The notes under the pieces were generated by a model that did no database searches, was not told where the DNA came from, and worked only from the letters and a program-made list of their open reading frames with translations. From contig JAALGY010000032.1 of the NCBI GenBank assembly GCA_032358165.1, positions 2,232,001 through 2,296,000 on the forward strand: 64,000 bases of DNA, given 5' to 3'. The position numbers and the translations under genes were made by a program. Every line of letters begins with the position of its first letter. Positions within the stretch are counted from its first letter, which is position 1. This document shows, piece after piece, positions 22,631 through 34,055 of the stretch. Origin of the DNA: Diplosphaera chodatii. Its lineage: Eukaryota; Chlorophyta; Trebouxiophyceae; Prasiolales; Stichococcaceae.

Positions 22631-22986
22631 GCTGCTAGCACCTCCGCCGTCCGGCGGTCCAGCCGCACCGGCCCCACCACCCGGCACTCAGAGATGGTGC
22701 CTGATCCCATCCCCGAGGGCTTCGTCTCTCACCTGGTCGATCTGGCTCCGGCGCTCTCGCCACAGGCAGCTGCCGCCGCCCTGCAGGGGGTCCGCCAATC
22801 AGAGCCGGTGGTCTGGAACACCTGGACCACTTGCGGTAATGGACATGCCATCCCTGGCGCGCTGCTGCCATCACTCGACCGCATCCTTCGCCGCCGCGAC
22901 GACGGCTGCCCACCGGCCGGCCACTGGGTCCCCCACACAGACGTCGACGTGGCCATCGCCTCGATGCCCGACAGCTATGTCATGGC

Positions 22987-24353
22987 ATTGACATTGACAT
23001 TGATTACATACTGGTGGTGGGCCATTTTGGCCTAGCCACAGGCTCTGGCGGAATAACCCAGAGCAACATGCACAACGAGTCGTGTCCGAAACCGTTCACT
23101 CCCCGCTGACAGAATGGGTCCACTCAATCCCGGTTGGATGTACACCCCTCCAACTCTGCACAATGATCATGACAAACCCGCAAAAAGGCTGCCAGTTGCC
23201 CGGCATCCTGCTGCATAAAGTCCGCCACTGAGGTGATGTCGCTGTCCTGAAACAGCTCAGAATGCTGCACCCTCTGGTCTACTAGAGCTGGACACCCCCA
23301 GACCATATGCGCCTCATCATCCACCACGCCGCAGCTACACCGCTGACACAGCCGCTCTGCCCGCGGCAGACGCTGCCACCTCCCTGTTTCCACCCCCAGC
23401 ATGTGACTGCCCATCCGGAACTGTGCTAACCGCCGACGACCGGTCTTGGAGGCGACTGCCTGCAAGTAGCCGGCCAGCTGGTAGTTGTCACCGTTCACAG
23501 GGCCCCTGACTCCCAGCCACTCACGCACTTTGCGCAAGTCGCTGCCATTCACAGCATCGAATGTGCGGCGCTGCAGGTGTGCACTGACAACCGAAGTGTC
23601 AATGCGCTGCGGCACGCCGTCAACGATGGGTGACATGAAGTGCAGGAACGAGCACACCTGGGCAGCCCAGCATGCTGAGCTGGTCTTGCTGCGCCCCGGC
23701 CGGGTGGCCAGAGCACAGTTCTCCAGGAATGCCTGCTTGGTGAGGCGTGTGTCCGGCATTGCGACCAGCCGGTTCCAGAACCGGCAGATGGCCAGCGTTG
23801 CCGTGTGTGCCACCGGGAATCGCCCAAGCTCCCCCAACACCGCCACGTTGGGAGTGCCTGTACGCACTCCAAGAACAGACCGAAGAAACTTCCGATGGAC
23901 AAGCTCACAAGTGTCCATGCCACTACCGCACAACGCCCCCGGTCCCCATGTTTCGACACCATAAAGCATAACAGGACGTACTAGTGCATCGAACAAGTGT
24001 AGCTGCAGTGCTGGGTCATGCAAACTCAGGTCATGGCAACGATGCTGCAATGCAAGTGCGGCGCGCTGGGCGGAGGCCGCTCTGCCGATGCTAGCGGCAG
24101 CAAAAGAACTACGACTGGAAATGTCAACCCCCAAATATGTAAACGAGTCCAGCACTTCGATGGGGGCATGCATGTAGGTGAGAACCGGTGGTGCAGCAGC
24201 CTGGGCTCCGTACACCACGACCTTAGTCTTCTTCACGTTGACGGTGAGGCGCCACCGCTTGTAGTACGACTCCAGCAGGTCGAGCTGCGCCTGCAGGCCG
24301 CGTACGGATGTGGACACCAGGTCCAGATCATCTGCATAGAAGAGGGCAGGTGC
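22987..24353 (-). mobile_element. LINE A copy A6, 5'-truncated, antisense
   Basis: Antisense copy from tail (ATTGACATTGACATTGATTAC at the left edge) through 3'UTR, finger and RT thumb up to motif C (FYADDLDLV, intact) near 24,340. The frame from 24,353 to 23,124 is open. Flanking B sequence is not continuous: left ends at ORF1 SYVMA, right starts further upstream in ORF1 (ATDAGVAAMETD), so this is a rearranged junction and no TSD is visible. Confidence 0.9.
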
Positions 24354-24381
24354 GCCAGCGACAGACGCTGGCGTCGCCGCC

Positions 24382-25509
24382 ATGGAGACTGACCTTGCCA
24401 CTCTGGACGGCTCCGCCCGAGCTGCACGACAGGTGTCCAGCTATGCGGCTGTCCACAGCCGCCTGAGGGCCCCCACCGCGGCCTCCACCCTCGGCCGCAT
24501 TGGCGCAAGCCCCACTGGGCTTGGCTTCACGGGCGTCTCCACTCGTGCCCGCAGCCGTACAGCGGCACCTCCGCTGCTAGCACCGCCGTCCGGCGGTCCA
24601 GCTGCACCGGCCCCCACCACCCGGCACTCAGAGATGGTGCATGATCCCATCCCCGAGGGCTTCCTCTCCCACCTGGTCGATCTGGCTCCGGCGCTCTCGC
24701 CACAGGCGGCTGCCGCCGCCCTGCAGGAGGCCCGCCAATCAGAGCCGGTGCTCTGGAACACCTGGACCACTTGCGGTACTGGACTTGCCATCCCTGGCGC
24801 GCTGCTGCCATCACTCGACCGCATTCTTCGCCGCCACGACGACAGCTGCCCACCGGCCGGACACTGGGTCCCCCACACAGACGTCGACGTGGCCATCGCC
24901 TCGATGCCCGACAGCTGTGTCATGGAAGCAGGCCACTTGGCCCTGTTGTCGGAGGTATTGCACATGGACGGCACAGACGCTCACGCCCCTCTCGACCACA
25001 TCCTCACCGAGTGGGCCTCCTCCCTGCCAGCATCCGACCTCGACCGACACCGCTCACACGGCGTCCCCCTGACACCCGTCGCCCTCCATCTCCTCACGGC
25101 AACCACCAACCGCTGGCGTTGCCACTGGGCAAACCGCCAGACCACCCTCGCCGACATCGCCCGTTGCAACAGGGAGCCGGGCCCCGTGCCCCTCACCACT
25201 TCGCCATCACCAGCCCCGCCGGAGCAGCCCTGGCTGCAGCCTCGCCGGCAGCGGACGCCCCGCACATGCGCCGCTCGCCACGATGCCGACCTGCCGGGCA
25301 CCTGGCGGTCGCATGCGGCCGTGACACGGAGCCAGGGCGCGCTGTCACCCTCCCCGACAGTCACCAGGAGCGGCCGCCTCAGCAGCCGCCCCAGCGCCTA
25401 CTGGCTACCCTCGCTGCCCCGCTGGGCTGCAGGCCGGGCATCCACCGCCGCCGGCTTCGACCCACAGACTGGCCGCGGCGCCGCAGGGCGCCGCGGCGGG
25501 GCGCCATGA
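24382..25509 (+). pseudogene. LINE B ORF1 C-terminal part, overlapping ORF2 by ATGA
   Basis: Continuous frame from METDLATLDG to the stop at 25,507-25,509. It includes the region deleted from B1 after HAPL (DHILTEWASSLPASDLDRHR onward), Ser/Pro/Arg-rich with no recognised domain. The stop overlaps the ORF2 start as ATGA (25,506-25,509), which suggests ORF2 translation by termination-reinitiation, known for some LINEs. 5' truncated. Confidence 0.82.
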
Positions 25510-28500
25510 GCGCCCACGCCGACCGCCCCCGCCTGCGCCTGCTGTCACTGAACGTCAACGGGCTCGCCGACTTGGACAAGCGCCGCGCTCTCTTCGCAAC
25601 GCTGACCAACGGGCCCTGGGACGTCATCTGCCTCCAGGAGACACATCAACGTGCCTCTGACGACGGCAACCAGTGGGCGCAAACGGGGCCGGCCCCGGGC
25701 CAGCCCTGGCCAGGCTGGTCCTTCTGGCGGCGGGGCCCCGCCGCCACCACTGACCCCGGCGAACGGCGCCGACGCGCCACCGCCGGGGTGGCCATCCTCA
25801 TCCGCGAGTCCTGCGGCTGCACTGCTGTTTGTTTGTTTGTTTGTTTGTTTGTTTTTTACAAAGGGCGTCCAGACCAGAACCAAGCTCAAGAACAAGGCTC
25901 TGCGGCACAATGCGGCGTCTCACGTGTGAACGTGAGGGCGGCGAAAGAATGTCATGTCACACATCAAGTGTCGAACTGTGCATATGGAGGACACTGAAAC
26001 CGCAAGGGAATGCAGGGTCCATGAGACCAGCGCAAGGCAATAGTCCCGGTGAGGAAGTCTAATCTACATGGATGCAAACGTGCTGCAAAGGCTAAGAAGC
26101 GCGAGATCAGCAACGCCAACAACGCGGTCCAATCACCCAGGCCACAAATGCAATGTCTAGATCTACGTGATTCCGTGTGACTCTACGTGATGCCATCAGA
26201 ACTGCTGGATTGCTATGACCGCTGCTGATGCGGCCGGAGCTAGCGGCAGACTGCGGCAATGGCAGCTGCGGCCAGCGGCGGCGGCGGCAGCTGGCGATGG
26301 TGAAGCTGCGCGGGTGAGGAGGCAGCACACGCCGATATGACACTGTGACACAGCCGCGGGTATGTGCATCTGCAGTCTGAGAAGAATGTTCTGTGAGTGT
26401 CGGCTGTCGATGGCAAGGCGGCGCAGCTGATGCCAGACGCCAGTCTACAGCAGGCTCCCCCAAACCGCTGCAAACCGGAGCTGACAAGAGCCAAGGCGCT
26501 GCTGGAGCTGCGTAGATGGATGCTGTGCGCCGCTGAACGCCGGATGTGCGCCTAGCCGCTACAGGGTGACCAAGCCTGCAGTAGCACAGTCGCGCATGCG
26601 GCGCAGGCGGCTGAAGCGGCTGCTGTGAAGGCTGATGGCGGGCTAACGGCTATCAGAGCGTATCATGACGCCGTGTGTGATGGCTGCAGAGCTGTGATGA
26701 CGCCGGCCAGGCTGTGAAGGCGGTTTCCGAAACCGCTGTGCTGCGGGATCCCTGCTGATCGCCAAACCGAACTGCCCCCGAAGTCCGGCTGGCGACGCAG
26801 GGCCGGCTGCAGGAGGCTCCTATGACGATGTAGAAGCTGCTGAAGGTGATGGTGAAGGCGTAGAACCGTAGGAGGCGGCGTTGAAGGGGCTGGCCTGTGG
26901 AGGCGTGCTGGGTGGTTTGGGGGTCGAAGGCGGCGACTGTGGACTTTCCGTTTGAGCGCTTGCGGTTGACGACGATGAGGAAGGCGCTGAGTGGCTGTGT
27001 GAGCGTAGAAGCGGTGTGGACGTCAGGTTTGGCTGGTAGAGGTGTTGTGCTGCCGGGATGGCAACAATTTGGGCTGCTGTGATGGGCCGCAAGGCTGGCA
27101 CGCTGCTCGCGGAGGCAAGCAAGAGTGGCGAAGGCGATGACGATGCGTGTGATAGCAGCGGCAGGCCGTGCCAGGGGGCCGCTCCCCCTGGCACGGTGAA
27201 AACGGAAAGTCCAAGTGCACTGCTGTCGACGAAGTCGGCCCCAGCACAGACGACGGCCGCCGACTTCGCGTCGACTTCGCACTCCATGGTCACCTATACT
27301 CCGTCATCACCGCCTACACGCCATGCGATCAACACCCACGCCTCGCCTTCATCCCCACCCTTGCCGGAGACCTGCCGTCCGCCGACAGCCACCGCACGGT
27401 CCTCTTGTGCGGCGACTTCAACTGCATCGACACCGTCCATGATGCCACCCCCACCGCTAGCCAGCGATCCGGTCGACTGGTCGGCGCCCCTGAGCTGCAA
27501 CACCTCGCCACCTCCGCCGGCTTGACTGACGCCTGGCGGCACTGCCACCCCCACCCTGCCACCGACTTCTCTTTCGTCTCTCGCAACGCCGACCACGGCG
27601 CCTCTCGACTCGACAAGTGGCTAGTCGCTGAGGCCCTCCTCCACCATCAACCACACGCCACCATCGTTGACGACTTCCACAGCGACCACCGCGGCGTCAC
27701 CTTCGCCTTCACGCTCCCCGGTTCCGTGCTGCGGGCTCGCCCACCATGGCGCTTCCCCCTCCCCCTCCTCGCAGACGCCGACTTCGTCACTGAGCTGGAA
27801 AATGCCCTCGACCGCCTTATGGCCGACAGGCTCCATCAGCAAGACTCATCGCGCCGGGCCGCCGACTTCCTCCGCCTCCTGGCCGCCGCAAGCCGGCACG
27901 CCTCGCCCTCTCCCGACGGCGGCGCCGCCCCCCCGGAGCTGCGCGACACCGACCCGCAAGGGCTGTTGGAGGACATGCTTTCCTGCATCCGCCTGCTCGC
28001 CCAGCGGCGCACTGCCGCCGACACACGTCGCAGACGCCTGGAGCTTCGGCACCTGCAAGAGGCCGTCGCCTTTGCAGCTTCACAGCTGCCCATTGCTGCG
28101 ACAGACAATGCTCGCGACGCCGCACGCGCCGCCTTCCACACCGCTGCCGACGCCCTGCAAGCCCACCACGACCGCCACGCCCAGCTTGCACTCGATCGCG
28201 CCCGGGCATTGGAGCTCATGTTCTTCGAGAAGCCCACTCACTACTTCCACGCTCGCTGCGACCCCCGCCACTTCAGCGACACCACCTTCACCTCGGTGCT
28301 GGACTCCAGCAATGGCATGTATGTCGGCCTTGACACGGCCAACGGCCTCACCCACGCCCAACAGCTCATCGCCGACCACTACACCTGCCACTTCGCCGCC
28401 CGCCCAACATGCCGCGCCGCTCAGGACCAACTCCTTGCCTCCCTCGACGCCACCGTCGCTGCCGCCGATGCTGCCGCCTGCGGCGAGCCACTCACACACA

Positions 28501-29069
28501 AGGAGCTCACGGCCGCCGCCCGCGCGGCACAACGCGGCAAGAGCCCCGGTCCGGACGGCCTGCCAGCTGAGCTGTACGTCCAACTCTGGGACAAGCTCGG
28601 CCTCCCTCTCACACGAGCCTTCAATGCCTGCCACACGGCTGGTGCCCGGCCCACCATGTCGCCTCGTCAGCGCACCTCCGACTACACCCTCGTCCCAAAG
28701 CGAGGCGATGCCCGCGACCTCGCCAACCGCCGACCTATTGCAGGCATCAACGCCGACGTCAAGATCGCTTCCCGCGCCTTTGCCACCCGCCTCGCCCACG
28801 CCCTTGGACCCGTCATCGACCCCACACAGACTGGCTTCCTCCCCGGCCGCTGGATTGGCGACAACATCCTCAACCACACCGAGCTCGCCGACCTCCTCAC
28901 CACCCATGACACTGATGGAGCCATGCTCTTCCTCGACTTCGCCAAGGCCTTCGACTGGATGGACCGAGCCTGGACATTGAGGGTCATGGAGGCCATGCGG
29001 TTTGGAGAGGGCGCCCAGCGCTGGGCTGCCCTCTTTATGACCGACACCCTTGGGCGCATCCGCGTCAAC
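25506..29069 (+). pseudogene. LINE B ORF2: endonuclease (EEP) and RT N-terminal half, interrupted by E
   Basis: Starts MSAHADRPRLRLLSLNVNGL. EEP/APE-type EN motifs in order: LNVNG, ICLQETH (catalytic Glu), then, after element E, LLCGDFN, RLDKWLV and SDHRGVTF (terminal SDH). The linker leads to RT motif 0/1 (RGKSPGPDGLPAELYVQLWDK), VPKRGDARDLANRRPIAGIN and motif A FLDFAKAFDWMDRAW; A7 interrupts just after RIRVN at 29,069. EN is split by E at 25,828-27,215 with the frame kept on both sides. It is the template for judging what B1 has lost. Confidence 0.87.
25828..27215 (-). mobile_element. Non-autonomous retroelement E (1,388 bp) with a LINE B-like 3' end
   Basis: Flanked by a perfect 10-bp TSD TGCACTGCTG (25,818-25,827 and 27,216-27,225) inside the EN of LINE B3. 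On the minus strand the 5' end has a perfect 13-bp inverted repeat (CCGTGCCAGGGGG 27,166-27,178; CCCCCTGGCACGG 27,184-27,196; 5-nt loop) 19 nt from the terminus. The 3' ~240 bp match the LINE B 3' end, including the CTCACGT/ACGTGAG stem and (CAAA)n, with a divergent ~40-nt stretch between. The ~1.1-kb body matches nothing else in the window. Open frames in it (for example minus 26,820-27,293) are Ser/Pro-rich and show no domain. Likely mobilised by the LINE B machinery. Confidence 0.85.
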
Positions 29070-31566
29070 CGGCCGCCAAGGGGCGGCGGCGGGACCGCAA
29101 CGCTGTGCCTCGCTGGTGGGATGCTAACCTGGCCCGCGGACGCCGCGCAGCGCGGCAAGCCGCGCGGCGCGACCCGCAGTCACCGGCTGCTCGCGCGCTC
29201 CGCCAGCAGTACCAGCACCTGCTACGCCGCACACAGCGCCAGTGAACCCGCAGTCAGGCTCTTGCCCTCACTGAACTGGCTCGATCAACCAACTCCAAAA
29301 AGTTCTGGCAAAAGTTCAAACCTGCTAAGAAGCGGGCGTGTCCCATAGCAGATGATGTGATGCTTGACTCCTTCCGGAAACTGCTGGATGCCCCCACAGT
29401 TTCATCAAGCACTGCAGGTACCTCGGGTAGTGGTGCTGCGCCACCTTTTGCCGACGGGAGCGAGCTCAACTCGCCCTTCACAGCCGGCGCCGTGCAACAG
29501 GCTATAGGAGCCCTGCGCGGAGGCAAAGCAACGGTGGGCCTGCTCAAATTGGATGCTTTATCTGTTGCAGCGGCGCAGCTTGCACCTTGTCTTGCATCTG
29601 TTTTTAACGCTTGTCAAAGGGTGGCAGCGTTGCCAAGGGGCTGGGCTCTGTGCGGCATCACGCCGATTCACAAGGGGGGCGACACATCCGATCCGGGTAA
29701 TTACCGTGGCATTGCTGTTGGCTCTTTATTGGCAAAGCTGTATGCTTGCATGCTTAACGAAAAGCTTATGAGGTGGACCGAGCAGCACCAGCTGCGCGCA
29801 CGCGGACAAGCGGGCTTCCGCAAGGACCACCGCACCACCGATCAGACCTTCGTCGTTCGCACCCTCATTGAGAAGGCCAAGGCAGATAAGCAGCCTCTAT
29901 ACTCTTGCTTTGTCGATTTCAAGAAAGCATACGACACTGTACCTCGTGATTTGCTTTGGGAGAAGCTGCAGCGGATTGGGGTGCATGGGGAGTTTCTGAG
30001 GGGCGTGCAGGCACTGTATGCTGATGTGCCCATGGCACTGCAGCTTGAGGGGGGAATGTCCGACACATTTCAGAGCACTCTGGGGGTTAAGCAGGGATGT
30101 CCACTATCTCCAACCCTTTTCGGGATTTACATTGACGATTTCCAAGCGGAGCTGGAGGCTGCCGGCGCGGACCTGGACCTGCCCACCCTGTGTGGTGTGC
30201 AGGCACCTGCCCTCTTCTATGCAGATGATCTGGACCTGGTGTCCACGTGCGCGGCCTGCAGGCGCAGCTCGACCTGCTGGAGTCGTACTGCAAGCGGTGG
30301 CGCCTCACCGTCAACGTGAAGAAGACTAAGGTCGTGGTGTACGGAGCCCAGGCTGCTGCACCACCGGTTCTCACCTACATGCATGCTCCCATCGAAATGC
30401 TGGACTCGTTTACATATTTGGGGGTTGACATTTCCAGTCGTAGTTCTTTTGCTGCCGCTAGCATCGGCAGAGCGGCCTCCGCCCAGCGCGCCGCACTTGC
30501 ATTGCAGCATCGTTGCCATGACCTGAGCTTGCATGACCCAGCACTGCAGCTACACTTGTTCGATGCACTAGTACGTCCTGTTATGCTTTATGGTGTCGAA
30601 ACCTGGGGACCGGGGGCGTTGTGCGGTAGTGGCATGGACACTTGTGAGCTTGTCCATCGGAAGTTTCTTCGGTCTGTTCTTGGAGTGCGTACAGGCACTC
30701 CCAACGTGGCGGTGTTGGGGGAGCTTGGGCGATTCCCGGTGGCACACACGGCAACGCTGGCCATCTGCCGGTTCTGGAACCGGCTGGTCGCAATGCCGGA
30801 CACACGCCTCACCAAGCAGGCATTCCTGGAGAACTGTGCTCTGGCCACCCGGCCGGGGCGCAGCAAGACCAGCTCAGCATGCTGGGCTGCCCAGGTGTGC
30901 TCGTTCCTGCACTTCATGTCACCCATCGTTGACGGCGTGCCGCAGCGCATTGACACTTCGGTTGTCAGTGCACACCTGCAGCGCCGCACATTCGATGCTG
31001 TGAATGGCAGCGACTTGCGCAAAGTGCGTGAGTGGCTGGGAGTCAGGGGCCCTGTGAACGGTGACAACTACCAGCTGGCCGGCTACTTGCAGGCAGTCGC
31101 CTCCAAGACCGGTCGTCGGCGGTTAGCACAGTTTCGGATGGGCAGTCACATGCTGGGGGTGGAAACAGGGAGGTGGCAGCGTCTGCCGCGGGCAGAGCGG
31201 CTGTGTCAGCGGTGTAGCTGCGGCGTGGTGGATGATGAGGCGCACATGGTCTGGGGGTGTCCTGCTCTAGTAGATCAGAGGGTGCAGCATTCTGAGCTGT
31301 TTCAGGACAGCGACATCACCTCAGTGGCGGACTTTATGCAGCAGGATGCCGGGCAACTGGCAGCCTTTTTGCGTGTTTGTCATGATCATTGTGCAGAGTT
31401 GGAGGGGTGTACATCCAACCGGGATTGAGTGGACCCATTCTGTCAGCGGGGAGTGAACGGTTTCGGACACGACTCGTTGTGCATGTTGCTCTGGGTTATT
31501 CCGCCAGAGCCTGTGGCTAGGCCAAAATGGCCCACCACCAGTATGTAATCAATGTCAATGTCAAAT
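29070..31566 (+). mobile_element. LINE A copy A7 inserted in LINE B3
   Basis: 2.5-kb 5'-truncated copy from the pre-RT region to tail, flanked by a 6-bp TSD GTCAAC (29,064-29,069 and 31,567-31,572). Removing it restores LINE B RT reading RIRVNGAPTDPIPINSGALQ. Ends with hairpin and TGTAATCAATGTCAATGTCAAAT. Confidence 0.93.
29079..31428 (+). pseudogene. LINE A ORF2 (RT and finger), one stop and one frameshift
   Basis: Nearly complete RT and C-terminal region: CFVDFKKAYDTVPRDLL, GVKQGCPLSPTLFGIYIDDF, FYADDLDLV and the finger CQRCSCGVVDDEAHMVWGC. Two lesions are visible by comparison with A3: a TGG to TGA change (29,243-29,245) before the RT, and a 4-nt deletion at about 30,246 just after motif C, which shifts the frame. 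The later frame ends normally at CTSNRD, 31,428. Confidence 0.9.
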
Positions 31567-31572
31567 GTCAAC

Positions 31573-34055
31573 GGCGCCCCCACCGACCCCATTCCCATCA
31601 ACAGCGGCGCACTCCAAGGCAGCCCCCCCTCGTCACTGCTCTACATCCTGCAGCTCCAGACTCTTGCCGCCCTCACTCGACGCATGGTCGCCGCTGGTGC
31701 CGTGCAACCCATCGCCCTCCCCTTTGGCGGAGCTGCTCCCCCTTGCCACATGCACGCCGACGACACCACCATCCACGCCGCCTCCGCAGCGGACTGCGAC
31801 AAGATCATCGAAGGACCTGTTGCCGCCTTTGCTGCCGCCTCGGGCGCCCAACTCAACCCCACCAAAAACAGCCTTCCGGTCAAAGGTCCTTTTCCATCGC
31901 TATTTGCACTTCCCTTACCGCTATCCATTCCATTCCACCAAGACCAAGTCCCTGCTGTTCGGCTCGGCTGCCCGGCAACCCGCCCACACCAGTGCCGCCA
32001 CCGGCATCACATACACCCCACACCACACATATGTCAACCACTTGGGCGTCATCGTCGGCTGCGGCAGCGACGCTATCGACGCTCGCCAGCACAAGATCAA
32101 CTCCCGGATCGGCCTTATCGGCAAGGCGGTCCTGCAGTGGTCCAAGCACGCCATCTCCTTCTTTGGACGGGCGTACGTCGGCAAGCAGAACCTGCAGTCG
32201 CAGCTGGTGCACCTCCTCAGCTTCGACTCCCTCACAGCCACCCAACTGGCGAAGCTCAACACCCGCATCTACGGCTACATCAGTCGCAATCGCTACAACA
32301 CCGACCCCCTTTCCGCCAACTGCAACCCGAAGCGACTTGTGTGCGGCCTCTCCCGGCGAGCTGGTGGCGCTGGCGCCCCCTCCCTTGAGCTCTTCGCCAC
32401 CGCCCTGGCAGCGAAGCGAGCGTTCCGCCTGTTCCAGCCGACGCCAGCAGTGTGGAAGTCCATTCACGGCTTTCACCTCATGCGAGCCCCGGCATCCTCC
32501 ATTGCCCACACCGACGCGCCAGCCCGAGCCCTTCACCGTTGGGGCCTTGGACCTGCCATTATGGCATCCACTCTCGACATCGCCACTGTGCCATCGCTCC
32601 CGCCACGCCTGCGCGACGGCGTCGCGGCTGCTCACCGCATCGGGATTGGGCGCAAGCTGGACCCTGAGCAGCAGCATACGCACCGCCTCGTCATGCGAGA
32701 TCGCCTATTCTTCAGCCGACGTGCCATCGCTGACCCTGTTGCCCACGACGCCGACCTCATCGGAGCTGCATCCCTTGGCCTCTGGTCCCTTGACGACCTG
32801 CGGGCAGCCATCGAGGGCGACCCCCAGTTCGCTGCCGTCGCACGCGGGGACCTTGCCGTCATCCGTGCCTCCCTTGATGCCACCATGCGGCTAGCGCTCG
32901 AGGCGAACACCAACCAGGCGGACATGGCAGCCCTTCCCGTCGCCCCACTGCCGCCTCGGCAGTCGACTCGCAGCGTTCCGCTGCCAGTGCCACCAGCCAC
33001 ACCCCATACACCTCGCCAGCCAGGCACACATCCTCCGGACCCTCCAGCGACAGCACCGCCCACGACGACCAGCCCACGTGAGCCTGCACCCGCCGCAGAC
33101 GCCTCAGCCGCAGCACCCTTGGCAAGCACCCCACTGCCGCCGCCACCTCGCCCGCACGATCCTCCACTGACCCTTGCAACTCGGTCCACTCCGCCGACCA
33201 CACAGCTCACTGGTCACCGACGACGAGCTGCCCGCCCCCCTACCACCTGCCCCCCACCACAACGCCGCCGCCTCCCCTCCCTTGTGCCGCATTGCGTCGT
33301 CCACGACCACGCCACACTGCCAGCCTGCCGTCGCCCCACCAACTCCTGGCTGTACATGCCTCTCATCCTCGACGCCGTCCACATGCCACTCGCCGCCCGC
33401 CCTGACGCCCACGCCTTCCCCCGCCCGCCAGCCTTCGTTCAGCATGTGCAGGCACTCAGAGGAGTGTTCGCACGACAATCTGTCCCCATCACACTCGACA
33501 TCATCCGACACACGTACCACCTGGACGCCCACGCCCACATCGCCGCCCGCCACCAGGAACACCTCCTCGGCCTGGATGCACCACTTGGGCAGCGCATCGC
33601 CATGTACAGCCTGCAGCTGGTCAGAGACGCACTGGCATCTCAGGCGGCTGCCATGCCCGACCCTCCGCCACCAACCACCACAGCCGGTCACTCAACGACC
33701 TCCTCCAGCGCACCCAGCACTGCCATCACCACCGCCGCTGCCACCCGCAGCCGACGTCGCAACCGCAGTCCGCCTCGTATACACACCTCCCCACTAAGCC
33801 AAGTGCTTCCGCCACCTCCACCTCTGCCGCCACCCCCGCCTCTGCCGCCTCCCCCACTTCAGCAGCCGGACGTCACGCCCTCCACCACAGCCTTGGCCCT
33901 TGCCCCACACCAACCCCCAGCGTGGGAAGTGTGCCTGCGTGCGGCTGGTGTCTGGCTCCCGGCGTACCACCCGCCGCCCCCGCACCCGTCTGATGCCCCA
34001 GGCACAGGACCTCCTCCGTCAATCGACGTCTCGGCGCAGTGGGAGGTTGACTCTG
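31573..34055 (+). pseudogene. LINE B ORF2 RT C-terminal half and linker (copy B3), interrupted by D5
   Basis: Resumes RT motif B (GALQGSPPSSLLYI) and motif C MHADDTTIHA, is interrupted by D5 at 31,866, and continues with thumb, conserved block NSWLYMPLILDAVHMPL and Pro-rich linker to QWEVDSAS at about 34,055. Here B1 continues with HRFVRRQGDG but B3 switches to unrelated sequence, so the finger domain is lost. D5 plus its 7-bp TSD adds 76 bp and shifts the frame. Confidence 0.85.
31866..31934 (+). mobile_element. Retroposon D copy D5, 5'-truncated to 69 bp
   Basis: Contains only the last part of D (from AAACAGCCTTCCGG) and a tail of CCATT repeats, flanked by a 7-bp TSD CCACCAA (31,859-31,865 and 31,935-31,941). 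The empty site is in B1 near 6,411. 5' truncation with a repeat tail and TSD shows that D moves by target-primed reverse transcription. Confidence 0.9.

Larger units (their letters stand above)
20664..22986 (+). mobile_element. LINE B copy B5: ORF1 fragment, interrupted by A4 and A5
   Basis: Carries ORF1 only, from SDMEAPPGDDGGAHDADHP to ASMPDSYVMA. It lacks the 2-nt excess and the CAAA insert of B1, so it shows the ancestral ORF1 frame (DTASVADDQPPPPAQLRRTG). A4 (minus) splits it at 20,870 and A5 (plus) at about 21,791. It stops abruptly at 22,986 against A6. Coding remnant only. Confidence 0.85.

Noticed and set aside
24811..25364. Antisense ORFs inside LINE ORFs throughout 3-34 kb
   Set aside because: Shadows of the GC-rich sense frames; they recur in every copy.
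27166..27196. Perfect inverted repeat as a Helitron 3' hairpin or transposon TIR
   Set aside because: The element has a 10-bp TSD and a CAAA tail and the hairpin is at its 5' end; no CTRR end or matching terminal repeat at the other side.
26653..27293. Minus-strand ORFs in element E as a protein gene
   Set aside because: Ser/Pro/Ala-rich, overlapping in several frames, partly reading into LINE B sequence, no recognised domain.
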